Source: Flavobacterium sp. UBA807 (lineage in GTDB: Bacteria; Bacteroidota; Bacteroidia; Flavobacteriales; Flavobacteriaceae). Taken from it: a DNA stretch of 22,653 bases. Where the stretch lies: contig DBIH01000280.1 in NCBI GenBank assembly GCA_002296885.1, forward strand, positions 1 to 22,653. The letters are read 5' to 3'. A program made the position numbers and the translations under genes. The notes beneath the pieces are model-generated. The model worked only from the letters and a program-made list of their open reading frames with translations, made no database searches and had not been told where the DNA came from. Positions 1 to 7,981 of this stretch are shown here, in pieces (the first letter of the stretch is position 1; every line of letters starts with the position of its first letter).

Positions 1-43
1 CACAAAAGTGTTACTTTAGTACATTGCTTTTTTAAAAGAAACC

Positions 44-1822
44 ATGAAGAAGTTCCTCTCACTAACTTTATTATTCATAGCTATTATTGCTAATGCCCAG
101 AACGAGCAGTTGGCAAATAATTATTTTGACCGTGGTGAATTTGAAAAAGCATTGGTCAGTTATGAGGATTTGCTTAAATCACAGGAAGGGAATTACAATT
201 ATTTCCAGAGAGTAGTGGAGTGTTATCAGCAATTGCAGCAATTTGACAAGGCTGAAAAAGCAATTGAAAACCGTTTGGATAAATACCGGATGAATACGCT
301 TTTGGTGGAATTGGGATACAATTACCAGCTTCAGAAAAATCAGGAAAAAGCCAATAAGTATTACGATCAGGCAATTGAAAAAATTAGGAAGAACCCAAAT
401 GAAGTCTATAGCATCGCCTATATTTTTGAACGAAAATCATTGGTAGATTATGCGCTGCTTGCCTACAAAACAGCAATTGCAGCCGACCCGAAAATGAGCT
501 TCAATTTCCAGATGGGTATACTTTACGGACAGCAGGGAAATACAAACCTGATGATTGATACGTTTTTGGATGAATCTGCTAAGAATCCACAAAACTTACA
601 GATGATTCAGAATCAGTTGTCGCGTTTTATGACCGAAGATGTTGATGTCAACTTTAATGAAGCACTAAAAAAGGCATTATTGCTAAGAGCCCAGAAAACA
701 CAGGATGTATTTTGGAATGATTTCCTGAGCTGGCTTTTCATCCAGCAAAAGGAATACGGCAAAGCATTCATTCAGCAAAAAGCTATTTATAAAAGAAATC
801 CCGAATCGTTTGCCAATATTGTAAGTCTGGGACAAATGGCGATTGAAGATAACGATCAGGATTCGGCACAGGAAATTTTGACATTTGTTTTGGAGAACAC
901 CAACGATTTGGATTTGAAGATCCAGGCGCACACGTATCTTCTGGATATGAAAATCGATCACGCCTTAGAGAAAGATTATCCTGCAATTACAAAGGAAATA
1001 GACGATTTGATAAAGGAATTTGGTAAAAGCCCTTATACACTTTCATTGTTAAAACTTCAGGCTGATTTTGAAGCATTTCATTTAAAAAATCCTGAAAAGG
1101 CAACAGCCATTTTGAAAAATGCTATGGAAATGCCATTGAACAATTATCAGTTGGCAGAAATAAAAATGGAACTGGCAGATGTTCTACTGGTTGAAGAAAA
1201 ATTCAATCAGGCGTTGATCTATTATTCGCAGATTGATGAAGACATGAGTGGCGATGTAATTGGTCAGGAAGCGAGCCTGAAAACAGCAAGAACCAGTTAT
1301 TTCAAAGGTGATTTTACCTGGGCATCGCATCAGTTGAAAGTATTAAAATCGGCTTCTTCACAATTGATTGCGAACGATGCTTTGGATTTATTTTTACTGA
1401 TAAGTGACAATACAGTTGAAGATTCTTTACAAGTTGCCCTGAAGAAATTTGCGCGGGCTGATTTCCTGTTGTATCAAAACAAAAAGAAGGAAGCATTGGA
1501 AGAATTCCAGTTGATTTTAAAAGAGCATAAAGGTGAAGACATTGAACCTGTAACCTTGTACCGAATCGGAAAAATTTATGAAAAGATGGGAGATTTTATC
1601 AATGCTCTCTCAAGTTATGACGCTATAATCACCAAACATAAAGACAGTATTTACATTGATGAGGCGCTTTATTATTCAGCGGAGATTTATAATGTGAATC
1701 TTAATGATCCTGAAAAGGCAAAACCACTTTATGAAGAAATGATTTTCAAACACGAAGACAGTATTTATTTTGTGGATTCGCGGAATAAATATAGAAAACT
1801 TCGAGGCGACACTAATCTATAA
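44..1822 (+). CDS. Exported tetratricopeptide-repeat (TPR) protein
   Basis: The 592-residue protein begins with a clear Sec signal peptide (MKKFLSLTLLFIAIIANAQ, cleavage near residue 18), so it should act in the periplasm or at the envelope. The body is almost entirely helical TPR-like repeats. Clear repeat units lie at about residues 22-120 (a motif with YF.RGEFEKAL followed by FDKAEKAIE and QEKANKYYDQA) and again at about 505-580 (LYRIGKIYEKMGDFINAL and DPEKAKPLYEEM). No catalytic motif is visible, so a scaffold or protein-interaction role is likely. The ATG at 44 is the only start that gives an intact signal peptide. It precedes the DUF4286 and rsmA genes on the same strand, separated by 44 bp holding a dispersed repeat, so co-transcription is possible but not shown. 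The specific partner is unknown. Confidence 0.85.
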   Translation: MKKFLSLTLLFIAIIANAQNEQLANNYFDRGEFEKALVSYEDLLKSQEGNYNYFQRVVECYQQLQQFDKAEKAIENRLDKYRMNTLLVELGYNYQLQKNQEKANKYYDQAIEKIRKNPNEVYSIAYIFERKSLVDYALLAYKTAIAADPKMSFNFQMGILYGQQGNTNLMIDTFLDESAKNPQNLQMIQNQLSRFMTEDVDVNFNEALKKALLLRAQKTQDVFWNDFLSWLFIQQKEYGKAFIQQKAIYKRNPESFANIVSLGQMAIEDNDQDSAQEILTFVLENTNDLDLKIQAHTYLLDMKIDHALEKDYPAITKEIDDLIKEFGKSPYTLSLLKLQADFEAFHLKNPEKATAILKNAMEMPLNNYQLAEIKMELADVLLVEEKFNQALIYYSQIDEDMSGDVIGQEASLKTARTSYFKGDFTWASHQLKVLKSASSQLIANDALDLFLLISDNTVEDSLQVALKKFARADFLLYQNKKKEALEEFQLILKEHKGEDIEPVTLYRIGKIYEKMGDFINALSSYDAIITKHKDSIYIDEALYYSAEIYNVNLNDPEKAKPLYEEMIFKHEDSIYFVDSRNKYRKLRGDTNL

Positions 1823-1828
1823 CATTTG

Positions 1829-1853
1829 TCACCCTGAGCGCAGTCAAAGGGCT
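1829..1853. repeat. Dispersed intergenic repeat (GTCACCCTGAGCGCAGTC type)
   Basis: The gap between the TPR gene and the DUF4286 gene contains a GTCACCCTGAGCGCAGTC core followed by AAAGGGC. It resembles a short repeat seen, from memory, between genes in many bacterial genomes, and it is GC-rich compared with its surroundings. The ends CCCT and AGGG can pair, so it may form a small hairpin. No coding potential is seen. Confidence 0.5.
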
Positions 1854-1866
1854 AAATTAAATAATC

Positions 1867-2178
1867 ATGATACTTTATAACGTAACAATAAATATCCACG
1901 AAAGCGTTCACGATCAGTGGATGAAATGGATGCAGGAAAAACATATCAACGATGTGCTGGCGACGGGTAAATTTTCATCTGCCCGAATGGTAAAGGTTTT
2001 GGTTGAAGAAGAAATGGGAGGAACAACATATTCTATTCAGTATTGCACCGATTCTAAAGAAACACTGCAAAAATATTATGATGAGGATGCACCAAGATTA
2101 CGCGAGGAAGGGCACCAGTTATTTGGAGACAAAATGTTGGCTTTCCGAACGGAATTGGAGTTGATAAGTGAACATTAA
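1867..2178 (+). CDS. DUF4286 family protein
   Basis: This 103-residue protein starts MILYNVTINIHESVHDQW and contains the features I associate with DUF4286: an N-terminal beta strand with NVT, the W.KWM..KHI segment at about 17-27, and YSIQY around residue 56-60. It looks like a ferredoxin-like alpha/beta fold related to small dimeric stress-type proteins. No catalytic residues are obvious and no function is established. In Flavobacteriaceae this family commonly sits directly before rsmA, as here. The 139-bp gap to rsmA contains inverted repeats, so the two genes may not form one simple operon. No signal peptide, so cytoplasmic. Confidence 0.75.
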   Translation: MILYNVTINIHESVHDQWMKWMQEKHINDVLATGKFSSARMVKVLVEEEMGGTTYSIQYCTDSKETLQKYYDEDAPRLREEGHQLFGDKMLAFRTELELISEH

Positions 2179-2189
2179 TACAGACTAAC

Positions 2190-2243
2190 TTAGACATCTT
2201 AGACTTGCTCAGACATGCAAAGTTTGAAATCTAAGAAGTCTAA
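2190..2243. repeat. Imperfect inverted repeat upstream of rsmA
   Basis: TTAGACATCTTAG (2190-2202) pairs with CTAAGAAGTCTAA (2231-2243) with one mismatch, giving a possible 13-bp stem with a 28-nt loop. Further TCTAA/TTAGA fragments continue to 2316, and a GTCGAACGGAGCGAAGC segment at 2275-2291 resembles dispersed intergenic repeats. There is no T tract, so it is not a typical terminator. It could be a mobile-repeat remnant or an mRNA structure. Confidence 0.4.
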
Positions 2244-2317
2244 AAATCGAACAATCTAAGACCCGAGAACAAAGGTCGAACGGAGCGAAGCTAAGTCAAA
2301 CAATCTAACAAATCTTA

Positions 2318-3097
2318 ATGGATCAGGTAAAAGCCAAAAAACATCTCGGGCAGCATTTCTTAACAGATGAATCGATTGCCAAAAATATAGCCGATACTTT
2401 GAGTTATGACGGCTATGACATTACTTTGGAAATCGGTCCGGGAATGGGAGTTCTTACAAAATATGTTTTGGAGAAACCAACCACGACTTATGTGATTGAA
2501 ATCGACACCGAATCGGTAGCGTATTTAGATTCACATTATCCAAAACTACATGGCAAAATCATTTCGAAAGATTTTTTAAAATACAACATCAACGAAGTTT
2601 TTGATGGCAAACCGTTTGCAATCATTGGCAATTTCCCGTATAATATTTCATCACAGATTGTATTTAAATGTTTAGACTTACGGCATCAGGTTCCTGAGTT
2701 TTCAGGAATGTTTCAAAAAGAAGTAGCCGAACGCATCTGTGAAAAGAAAGGAACCAAAACCTACGGAATCCTTTCTGTTTTGGTTCAGGCGTTTTATGAT
2801 GCCGAATATTTATTTACCGTTCCGCCTGACGTTTTCAATCCACCGCCAAAAGTAAATTCGGGTGTTTTGCGATTACGCAGAAAAGAAAATTTCACGCTTC
2901 CATGCAATGAAAAACTATTCTTTTCGGTAGTAAAAACAGGTTTCCAGCAGCGCCGCAAAACACTGCGGAATAGCTTAAAATCGTTCAACCTATCGGATAA
3001 TTTAAAAGAAGATACTATCTTTGACCTCCGACCAGAACAACTATCAGTAGAACAATTCATTGAACTTACTAAAAAAATAGAGGCCAATGCAGTTTAA
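2318..3097 (+). CDS. rsmA: 16S rRNA (adenine1518-N6/adenine1519-N6) dimethyltransferase RsmA
   Basis: RsmA (KsgA) uses S-adenosylmethionine to dimethylate two adjacent adenosines in the 3' terminal helix of 16S rRNA late in 30S assembly. The 259-residue protein has the expected motifs: the N-terminal KKHLGQHFL signature (7-15), the SAM-binding loop EIGPGMG (38-44), the acidic EID (61-63) that contacts the ribose, and the catalytic NFPY (105-108) typical of N6-adenine methyltransferases of this family. A basic helical C-terminal domain with QQRRKTLRN follows. Length matches the family. It overlaps the start of mgtE by 11 bases, which suggests translational coupling. The ATG at 2318 places the LGQHFL motif at the usual distance from the N terminus. 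Cytoplasmic. Confidence 0.97.
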   Translation: MDQVKAKKHLGQHFLTDESIAKNIADTLSYDGYDITLEIGPGMGVLTKYVLEKPTTTYVIEIDTESVAYLDSHYPKLHGKIISKDFLKYNINEVFDGKPFAIIGNFPYNISSQIVFKCLDLRHQVPEFSGMFQKEVAERICEKKGTKTYGILSVLVQAFYDAEYLFTVPPDVFNPPPKVNSGVLRLRRKENFTLPCNEKLFFSVVKTGFQQRRKTLRNSLKSFNLSDNLKEDTIFDLRPEQLSVEQFIELTKKIEANAV

Positions 3098-4481
3098 TAT
3101 CAGCAAAGAATTCTTAGGGCAGATCGAAGAGCTCATCCATCAAAAAAATGACCAGGAACTGGCTGTTTTGCTGAATGACCTTCACCATGCTGACCTTGCC
3201 GAGATTTTCGAAGAGCTGAATACAATAGAGGCTACCTACATTTTTAAAATCCTTGACAGTGAAAAATCGGCCGAGATTTTAATGGAGCTCGAAGAGAATT
3301 TACGTGAAAAAATCCTTAAAGGCCTTTCGGCTAAAGAGATAGCGGAAGAACTTGACGAGTTAGATACCGATGATGCTGCCGACATTATTGCCGAACTGCC
3401 TCAAAGCAAGAAAGAAGAGGTAATCTCTGAGCTTGAAGATGTTGAACATGCAAAGGACATTGTTGATCTTTTACGCTATCAGGAACATACTGCCGGAGGA
3501 CTAATGGGTAAGGAGCTGGTAAAAGTCAATGAAAACTGGAATGTGCTGACCTGCGTAAAAGAAATGCGAAGTCAGGCAGAACATGTTACCCGTGTGCATT
3601 CTATTTATGTTGTTGATGATGAGAATCGATTAAAAGGAAGGCTTTCACTCAAAGACCTTTTAACGACTTCGACTAAAACACCAATTAGTGAAGTTTACAT
3701 TCCCAAAGTGACTTTTGTAAAAGTTGATGATGAAGATGTAGAAGTCGCCCGAATCATGCAGAAGTATGACCTTGAAGCTATTCCTGTTGTTGACGAATTA
3801 GGAAGGCTCGTAGGAAGAATTACTATTGACGATATTCTTGACGTAATTGAACAACGTGATACCGAAGACATCCATAAGTTTGGGGGTACCGAGGGATTGG
3901 ATTTGTCATATACCCAAACAACTCTGGGTGAATTGGTACGAAAAAGAGCTACATGGTTAATCATCCTTTTCTTAGGTGAAATGCTAACCGCATCAGCCAT
4001 GGGATACTATGAATTAGAACTGTCAAAAGCATTAGTTTTGGGGTTATTTATTCCTTTGATTATTTCCAGTGGAGGAAACTCGGGTTCTCAGGCGGCTTCT
4101 TTAATTATTCGTGCTATGGCTCTGAAAGAGCTGCAATTATCCGATTGGTGGTATGTAATGAAAAAAGAAATCCTTTCAGGATTGCTTTTGGGTTCGATAC
4201 TGGGCATAATAGGCTTTATCAGGATTATGGTTTGGCAGCAGTCTGGGATTTACAATTACGGCGAACATTGGTTTTGGATTGCTATAAGCGTATCATTTTC
4301 ATTAGTAGCCATTGTATTATGGGGAACGCTAACCGGTTCGCTGGTTCCTTTTGTATTGCGAAAAATCGGATTGGACCCGGCAACAGCATCAGCACCGTTT
4401 GTAGCTACTCTAGTAGACGTAACCGGATTGATTATTTATTTCTCAATCTCGGCCTTATTCCTTTCCGGAAAACTGTTGTAA
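3087..4481 (+). CDS. mgtE: Magnesium transporter MgtE
   Basis: MgtE is a dimeric inner-membrane Mg2+ channel gated by intracellular Mg2+. The 464-residue protein shows the full architecture. There is an acidic helical MgtE_N domain (about 1-125, rich in EE and DD that bind Mg2+ in the family), then two CBS domains (about 135-200 with [16 protein letters not shown], and 202-262 with [16 protein letters not shown]). A five-helix membrane domain starts near 285. Conserved membrane motifs are [11 protein letters not shown] and, in the last helix, [10 protein letters not shown], whose aspartate (D444) corresponds to the pore aspartate of the family. The ATG at 3087 lies inside the rsmA end (11-base overlap), and the N-terminal domain would be shortened by any later start. 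Transcription should end at the hairpin at 4509-4534. Confidence 0.96.
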   Translation: MQFNISKEFLGQIEELIHQKNDQELAVLLNDLHHADLAEIFEELNTIEATYIFKILDSEKSAEILMELEENLREKILKGLSAKEIAEELDELDTDDAADIIAELPQSKKEEVISELEDVEHAKDIVDLLRYQEHTAGGLMGKELVKVNENWNVLTCVKEMRSQAEHVTRVHSIYVVDDENRLKGRLSLKDLLTTSTKTPISEVYIPKVTFVKVDDEDVEVARIMQKYDLEAIPVVDELGRLVGRITIDDILDVIEQRDTEDIHKFGGTEGLDLSYTQTTLGELVRKRATWLIILFLGEMLTASAMGYYELELSKALVLGLFIPLIISSGGNSGSQAASLIIRAMALKELQLSDWWYVMKKEILSGLLLGSILGIIGFIRIMVWQQSGIYNYGEHWFWIAISVSFSLVAIVLWGTLTGSLVPFVLRKIGLDPATASAPFVATLVDVTGLIIYFSISALFLSGKLL

Positions 4482-4508
4482 CACTAACAAAATTTGACCT
4501 GCATAAAA

Positions 4509-4534
4509 AAAACGACTGATTTCTCAGTCGTTTT
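4509..4534. terminator. Bidirectional hairpin terminator after mgtE (former tRNA-Leu terminator)
   Basis: Perfect 11-bp stem AAAACGACTGA (4509-4519) with TCAGTCGTTTT (4524-4534) around a TTTC loop, with an A tract on the left and a T tract on the right. On the + strand it closes mgtE. Before the element inserted, it would have lain 3 bp beyond the 3' end of tRNA-Leu and ended that transcript on the - strand. Confidence 0.85.
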
Positions 4535-4536
4535 AT

Positions 4537-4549
4537 GTACCCGGAGCCG
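4537..4549. repeat. Left attachment-site core (attL)
   Basis: GTACCCGGAGCCG, identical to 16541-16553. It matches the last 12 bases of the tRNA-Leu gene (acceptor and T-stem 3' strands) plus one flanking base, and it is the only remnant of the tRNA at this end. Identity stops immediately on both sides (T versus A before, T versus G after). Confidence 0.9.
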
Positions 4550-4689
4550 TAATCTTTCCTATTCAAAAGTAAAAATCTTGTGAGTCCTTTAAAAGTGTTG
4601 AAACTATCAATGTTTTCAATATTTAAAGAGCTTAAAGCAGCTTTATTTTACATGTTTATTTTGAATTAGATTTAACTGATTTGACATAT

Positions 4690-4709
4690 ACCATACAGGT
4701 ACCGTACAG
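4690..4709 (+). promoter_or_regulatory. Candidate integrase arm-type sites, left end
   Basis: Two direct copies ACCATACAG (4690-4698) and ACCGTACAG (4701-4709) are spaced 11 bp apart, about one helical turn. They sit 141 bp inside attL and just before the integrase promoter. A third near copy ACTGTACAG lies near the other end (16475-16483). This suits arm sites of a tyrosine integrase, or an autoregulatory operator. Inferred from pattern only. Confidence 0.45.
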
Positions 4710-4713
4710 AATT

Positions 4714-4721
4714 TAGATTTG
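4714..4721 (+). promoter_or_regulatory. Candidate integrase promoter (-7 box)
   Basis: TAGATTTG fits the Bacteroidetes -7 consensus TAnnTTTG, 22 bp before the integrase ATG, giving a short leader. No TTG -33 box is seen at ideal spacing; the nearest TTG is at 4681, which is too far. The box directly abuts the candidate arm sites, so integrase binding could repress it. Confidence 0.45.
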
Positions 4722-4743
4722 CATTGTTTCAATACAATTTTAA

Positions 4744-5988
4744 ATGGCAACAGTAAATTTTTTATACAGGTCTGCTAAAACCAGTGCAGAATTAAACCTT
4801 AGATTATTATTCAGGAACATAAGTAAGGACATTATAATTGGGGCTAATTCAAAAGTGAAAATTGAAAAAGATTTTTGGAACAAACATTTAAATCAAAAAA
4901 ACCTAAAAGATATAAATCTTATTAATGAACAAACACGATTAAAAAAGTTAATGAATGACTTAACAGCTCATATTTTAGAGAAGTTTCAGAAGTCAGATAA
5001 AAGGTTAATCAACAAGGAATGGTTGCAGTATCAAATTGATACTTTCCATAATCCTAAGGAGTTAAAACCAAAAGTGCCAATCTTTTTGACTGACTATTTT
5101 GATTATTACATTGAGCTACTAATTACTAACAGAAACACAAAGAAAAAACTCATTACAACCAAAAATAAACTTTTGAAATATGAAGTAATCTCAAAGAACA
5201 AATTGGCTATAGAGACTATAGATAATATGGAATTAAACATGTTTAAAAGGTATCTGATTGATTTGAAATATAATCAAAATACCATTTTGGGGGATTTCAC
5301 TAATATCAAAACTATTTGTAGTCATGCTAAAACTTCTTTAAAAATCAACAAGGAAATATTCAATTGGTCTTTGAAAAAAGAAAAAATCAATATTGTATAT
5401 CTCAACTTTGAAGAGATTAAAAATATAACTGAGCTTAAAAACTTGCCTGATTCACTTGACAATGCAAAAGACTGGTTGTTGATTAGTTGTTACACAGGGC
5501 AAAGAGTTTCGGATTTCATGTTCTTTAGTAAAGAAATGTTAAGAGCTGAAGTTGATAAAGATGGAGATATTATTACCTATATTGAATTCACACAACAAAA
5601 GACAAGACAAAATATAGCTCTTCCTTTGCATCCCGAAGTACTTGAAATTTTAAAAAAGAGAGATGGAAACTTTCCAAGACCTATATCTGATGTAAAATAT
5701 AATGTTTACATTAAATTGATAGCCAAAAAGGCAGGAATAATTGATTTAATCGAAGGGTCAAAAATAGACAGTGATATTAATAGGAAGGTTAAGGGTGTTT
5801 ACCCTAAAAATGAGTTAATTACATCCCATATTGGAAGGAGGTCTTTTGCAACCAATTATTATGGCACTATCCCAACACCATTAATAATGGGTGCAACAGG
5901 GCATCAATCTGAAAAAATGTTCTTAAATTACATTGGCAAAAGTCAATCAGATAGAGCTAAATCATTATCACAATATTTTAAGCAATGA
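4744..5988 (+). CDS. Tyrosine recombinase / integrase
   Basis: This 414-residue site-specific recombinase should catalyse integration and excision at the tRNA-Leu 3' end. It shows an N-terminal arm-binding-like region (about 1-50, beta-rich, ending in WNKHL), a SAM-like core-binding domain (about 112-205) and a C-terminal catalytic domain. The catalytic set is visible: R254 in TGQRVSDF, K286 in QQKTRQN, H362 and R365 in HIGRRSFA, H387 in GHQSEKM, and the nucleophile Y396 in FLNYIG. Domain order and length match Bacteroidetes element integrases. Its position next to attL, reading inward, fits tRNA-targeting elements. Its stop overlaps the start of the next gene by 4 bases (ATGA), so the two are translationally coupled. 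The gene appears intact. Confidence 0.96.
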   Translation: MATVNFLYRSAKTSAELNLRLLFRNISKDIIIGANSKVKIEKDFWNKHLNQKNLKDINLINEQTRLKKLMNDLTAHILEKFQKSDKRLINKEWLQYQIDTFHNPKELKPKVPIFLTDYFDYYIELLITNRNTKKKLITTKNKLLKYEVISKNKLAIETIDNMELNMFKRYLIDLKYNQNTILGDFTNIKTICSHAKTSLKINKEIFNWSLKKEKINIVYLNFEEIKNITELKNLPDSLDNAKDWLLISCYTGQRVSDFMFFSKEMLRAEVDKDGDIITYIEFTQQKTRQNIALPLHPEVLEILKKRDGNFPRPISDVKYNVYIKLIAKKAGIIDLIEGSKIDSDINRKVKGVYPKNELITSHIGRRSFATNYYGTIPTPLIMGATGHQSEKMFLNYIGKSQSDRAKSLSQYFKQ

Positions 5989-6689
5989 AGTTTGAAGAAT
6001 TATATAAAGACCTATTAGAAGCTGAAACAGATTTATTAGAGTTAAATATAGGTGAAAAGTTGTCCAATAATTTGAAAGGGCAGTTAGAGACCATTAGGAA
6101 GTTTATTTTCAATCAATCATTGGAAGTGTTTTTAGCAAGTAAAACTGAAAATGTTTATTGGAGTCATTGTTCAACTGCAACATACAATTGGACTTATAAG
6201 ATTAGGCTGATGGAGGCATTGAACAATGACAATAATAGTATTCATAATGAAGTTGAATTTATTGAAAGTGAAATACAAAATTTAATATGGCTGAGAAACA
6301 ATTTCAGTAATTCAAATTATAACCCAGACCTATTTAATCCATTAACTAAGAAAATCAAATTGCTTGAATATAAGAGGCAAGAATTGTTACCGGAGAAGAA
6401 AGAAGAGTCTTTGGATTTCAGTGACTCTTCTGCTATAGAGAAAGTAGTTTTTCTTTACAAAACAGGTATCTTAGATTTTCTAAGACAAAAAAGTCCATTC
6501 ATTCATTCTACTAATAAACTTGCTGAGTTTTTATCTGCTATTACTGGTGAAAAAACAGAAACACTACAGCCTAATATTAATCCTATTTACAGCCCTCAAG
6601 CTGACCAGAAAAGAAATCCATTGAATAAACAGGAACTTATTAAAAGAGTTGAAAAGCATCTCAATATTATTGGATTTTCTCAGTCTTAA
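5985..6689 (+). CDS. Uncharacterised protein, common next to Bacteroidetes integrases
   Basis: The 234-residue protein starts within the integrase stop codon (ATGA overlap). It is acidic and largely helical. The N-terminal half (1-140) looks like a long helical bundle with WSHCSTATYNW at about 59-69. The C-terminal part (about 148-232) has a pattern I associate with unnamed proteins of Bacteroidetes mobile elements: a KVVFLYKTGILDFLR segment, then TNKLAEFLSAITGEKTETLQ, NPI and NPLNK before a final helix. It may be related to RteC-like or other element control proteins, but I cannot assign that. Coupling to the integrase suggests an accessory role in recombination or its control. No signal peptide or membrane segment. 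Confidence 0.7.
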   Translation: MKFEELYKDLLEAETDLLELNIGEKLSNNLKGQLETIRKFIFNQSLEVFLASKTENVYWSHCSTATYNWTYKIRLMEALNNDNNSIHNEVEFIESEIQNLIWLRNNFSNSNYNPDLFNPLTKKIKLLEYKRQELLPEKKEESLDFSDSSAIEKVVFLYKTGILDFLRQKSPFIHSTNKLAEFLSAITGEKTETLQPNINPIYSPQADQKRNPLNKQELIKRVEKHLNIIGFSQS

Positions 6690-6693
6690 CGAA

Positions 6694-6719
6694 TTAGGTT
6701 AAACCTAAAATAAACCTAA
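6694..6719 (+). promoter_or_regulatory. Operator-like palindrome plus direct repeat before the HTH gene
   Basis: TTAGGTTAAACCTAA (6694-6708) is a perfect 7-1-7 inverted repeat. A further AAACCTAA copy at 6712-6719 lies 11 bp from the first (6701-6708). The gap 6690-6749 is the only real break in the left gene string, so this is a likely control point for the HTH and Rep-like genes. The AAACCTA unit also occurs twice before the RadC-like gene (14984-14999). Confidence 0.45.
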
Positions 6720-6749
6720 TGCTACTTGCCGCCTTAATCTTAAAAAAAA

Positions 6750-7037
6750 ATGATTATGGCGGAAAGTATAATAGTACATAACTTAGATGTACAAGAGCTT
6801 AAAGAAATCATTGACACATCTGTTAAGGAAAATTTAGATGGTGTCTTTGATGCGCTTAAAAGAGAAAAAAATGAGACTCTTTTAACCAGAGAAGAAACAT
6901 TTCGGTTTCTAAAAATTGATTCAACAACTTTATGGTATTGGACTAAAGCAGGAAAACTTAATAGTTATGCTATTGGTAATAGAATATATTACAAAAAGAG
7001 CGAGGTCTTGAGTAGTTTAATGTCGAGCAAAATCTAA
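6750..7037 (+). CDS. Excisionase-like helix-turn-helix DNA-binding protein
   Basis: The 95-residue protein carries a winged MerR/excisionase-type HTH (HTH_17 class) at about residues 47-92. Its features are LTREETFRFLKIDSTTLWYW followed by GKLNSYAIGNRIYYKKSEV, the usual order of recognition helix then a short beta wing. Such small proteins in integrative elements act as excisionases (recombination directionality factors) or as activators of the replication genes. Translation may begin at 6750 or at the second ATG at 6756; both keep the domain. It ends 4 bp before the Rep-like gene, so the two are co-transcribed. Which function it has cannot be told from sequence. Confidence 0.85.
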   Translation: MIMAESIIVHNLDVQELKEIIDTSVKENLDGVFDALKREKNETLLTREETFRFLKIDSTTLWYWTKAGKLNSYAIGNRIYYKKSEVLSSLMSSKI

Positions 7038-7041
7038 TATC

Positions 7042-7932
7042 ATGATAGATTTTGTGAAGATTAAGTACCAAGATAAAGATAAACTCAAAAGATACATTTT
7101 AGAAGCAAAGAACTTTGACATAGTTAGTGATATAGTTGATTTAAACACGGGCTTATTAAATGACTTCCCATTTACAAAGTTGGGAGTACTTGATATTAAA
7201 ATATTTGCAAATTCAGCATATGTTCAAAATTCAATTCACAAGATGTATAATTATCTTAAAACAGGAAATGCTCATAATTATGACGACTTTAGTTATTCTA
7301 AGCTCTGTGAGACTATTGATTATTTGACAAATAATTTGATTAATTTGAATGAGACTTATATCACTCAATTTGAGTTTGGTCTTAACTTGACTATAGATAA
7401 GGTCCCTGAACATGTAGTTAGAAGGAATGTTTTATTTCATAACAAATTGATTGCTTCTTCAAATAGATTTTTTGGAAAAGGAGAATACAAACAATTTCCT
7501 CATACTAATTTCATTATCAAAGTATATGATAAAGGAAAACAATATCAGCTAAAAAGAAATACACTAAGACTTGAAGTTAAGTTAATTAGGCGCATTGAGT
7601 TCCTAAAACTTGGGGTAAGTAACATTCAAGACTTTAAAATAGAAGATGTTTTAAGAAGGTGTTTTAAGTACTTTATTATGAGGTTTGAACAGTTAATTAT
7701 TATTGATGACTTCGATGAGTCTATGATAGCTGATAATGAAGATTACTTAAAACTAAACAGATATACTAATCCTTTATTTTGGTCTGAAGAGCTAAAAGGA
7801 AAGCACCCTCAAAAAGTAGCGAGACATAGAGGAGATTTTGAAGTCTTGCTTAAAAAGTATAGTTTACTACAGACTAAAGATTACTTAAGGACAAAGCTAA
7901 TAGAGAAGTTTAATACTCTTATTAGTGAATAA
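7042..7932 (+). CDS. Putative rolling-circle replication initiator (phage gene II/X-like)
   Basis: This 296-residue protein follows the HTH gene by 4 bp. It has features reminiscent of phage/plasmid replication proteins of the gene II/X (CRI) type: a beta-rich N-terminal half, the segment IIKVYDKGKQYQ (about 158-169), then NTLRLEVKLIRRIEFLKLG (about 173-191) where members of this family have RLE.K..., and a helical C-terminal half. In that family the enzyme nicks one strand at the double-strand origin through a tyrosine and starts rolling-circle replication; relaxase activity is also possible. I cannot point to the nicking tyrosine with certainty, so the call rests on local pattern and context (integrase, excisionase-like gene, Rep in one string). 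No membrane segments. Confidence 0.55.
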   Translation: MIDFVKIKYQDKDKLKRYILEAKNFDIVSDIVDLNTGLLNDFPFTKLGVLDIKIFANSAYVQNSIHKMYNYLKTGNAHNYDDFSYSKLCETIDYLTNNLINLNETYITQFEFGLNLTIDKVPEHVVRRNVLFHNKLIASSNRFFGKGEYKQFPHTNFIIKVYDKGKQYQLKRNTLRLEVKLIRRIEFLKLGVSNIQDFKIEDVLRRCFKYFIMRFEQLIIIDDFDESMIADNEDYLKLNRYTNPLFWSEELKGKHPQKVARHRGDFEVLLKKYSLLQTKDYLRTKLIEKFNTLISE

Positions 7933-7936
7933 TCAT

Positions 7937-7978
7937 TTGTGATAAATTCACACTATACATGTTGTGAATTTATCACAA
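7937..7978. terminator. Bidirectional terminator between Rep-like gene and cargo
   Basis: Perfect 16-bp stem built on TGTGATAAATTCACA (7938-7952) and TGTGAATTTATCACA (7963-7977) plus one flanking pair, with a 10-nt loop. It separates the convergent Rep-like gene (+) and the 642-residue cargo gene (-), and marks the left edge of the - strand cargo block. Confidence 0.75.
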
Positions 7979-7981
7979 CTA

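Noticed and set aside
4145..4519. 124-residue open frame on the + strand
   Set aside because: It lies inside mgtE in another frame and shows no family features; mgtE is certain.
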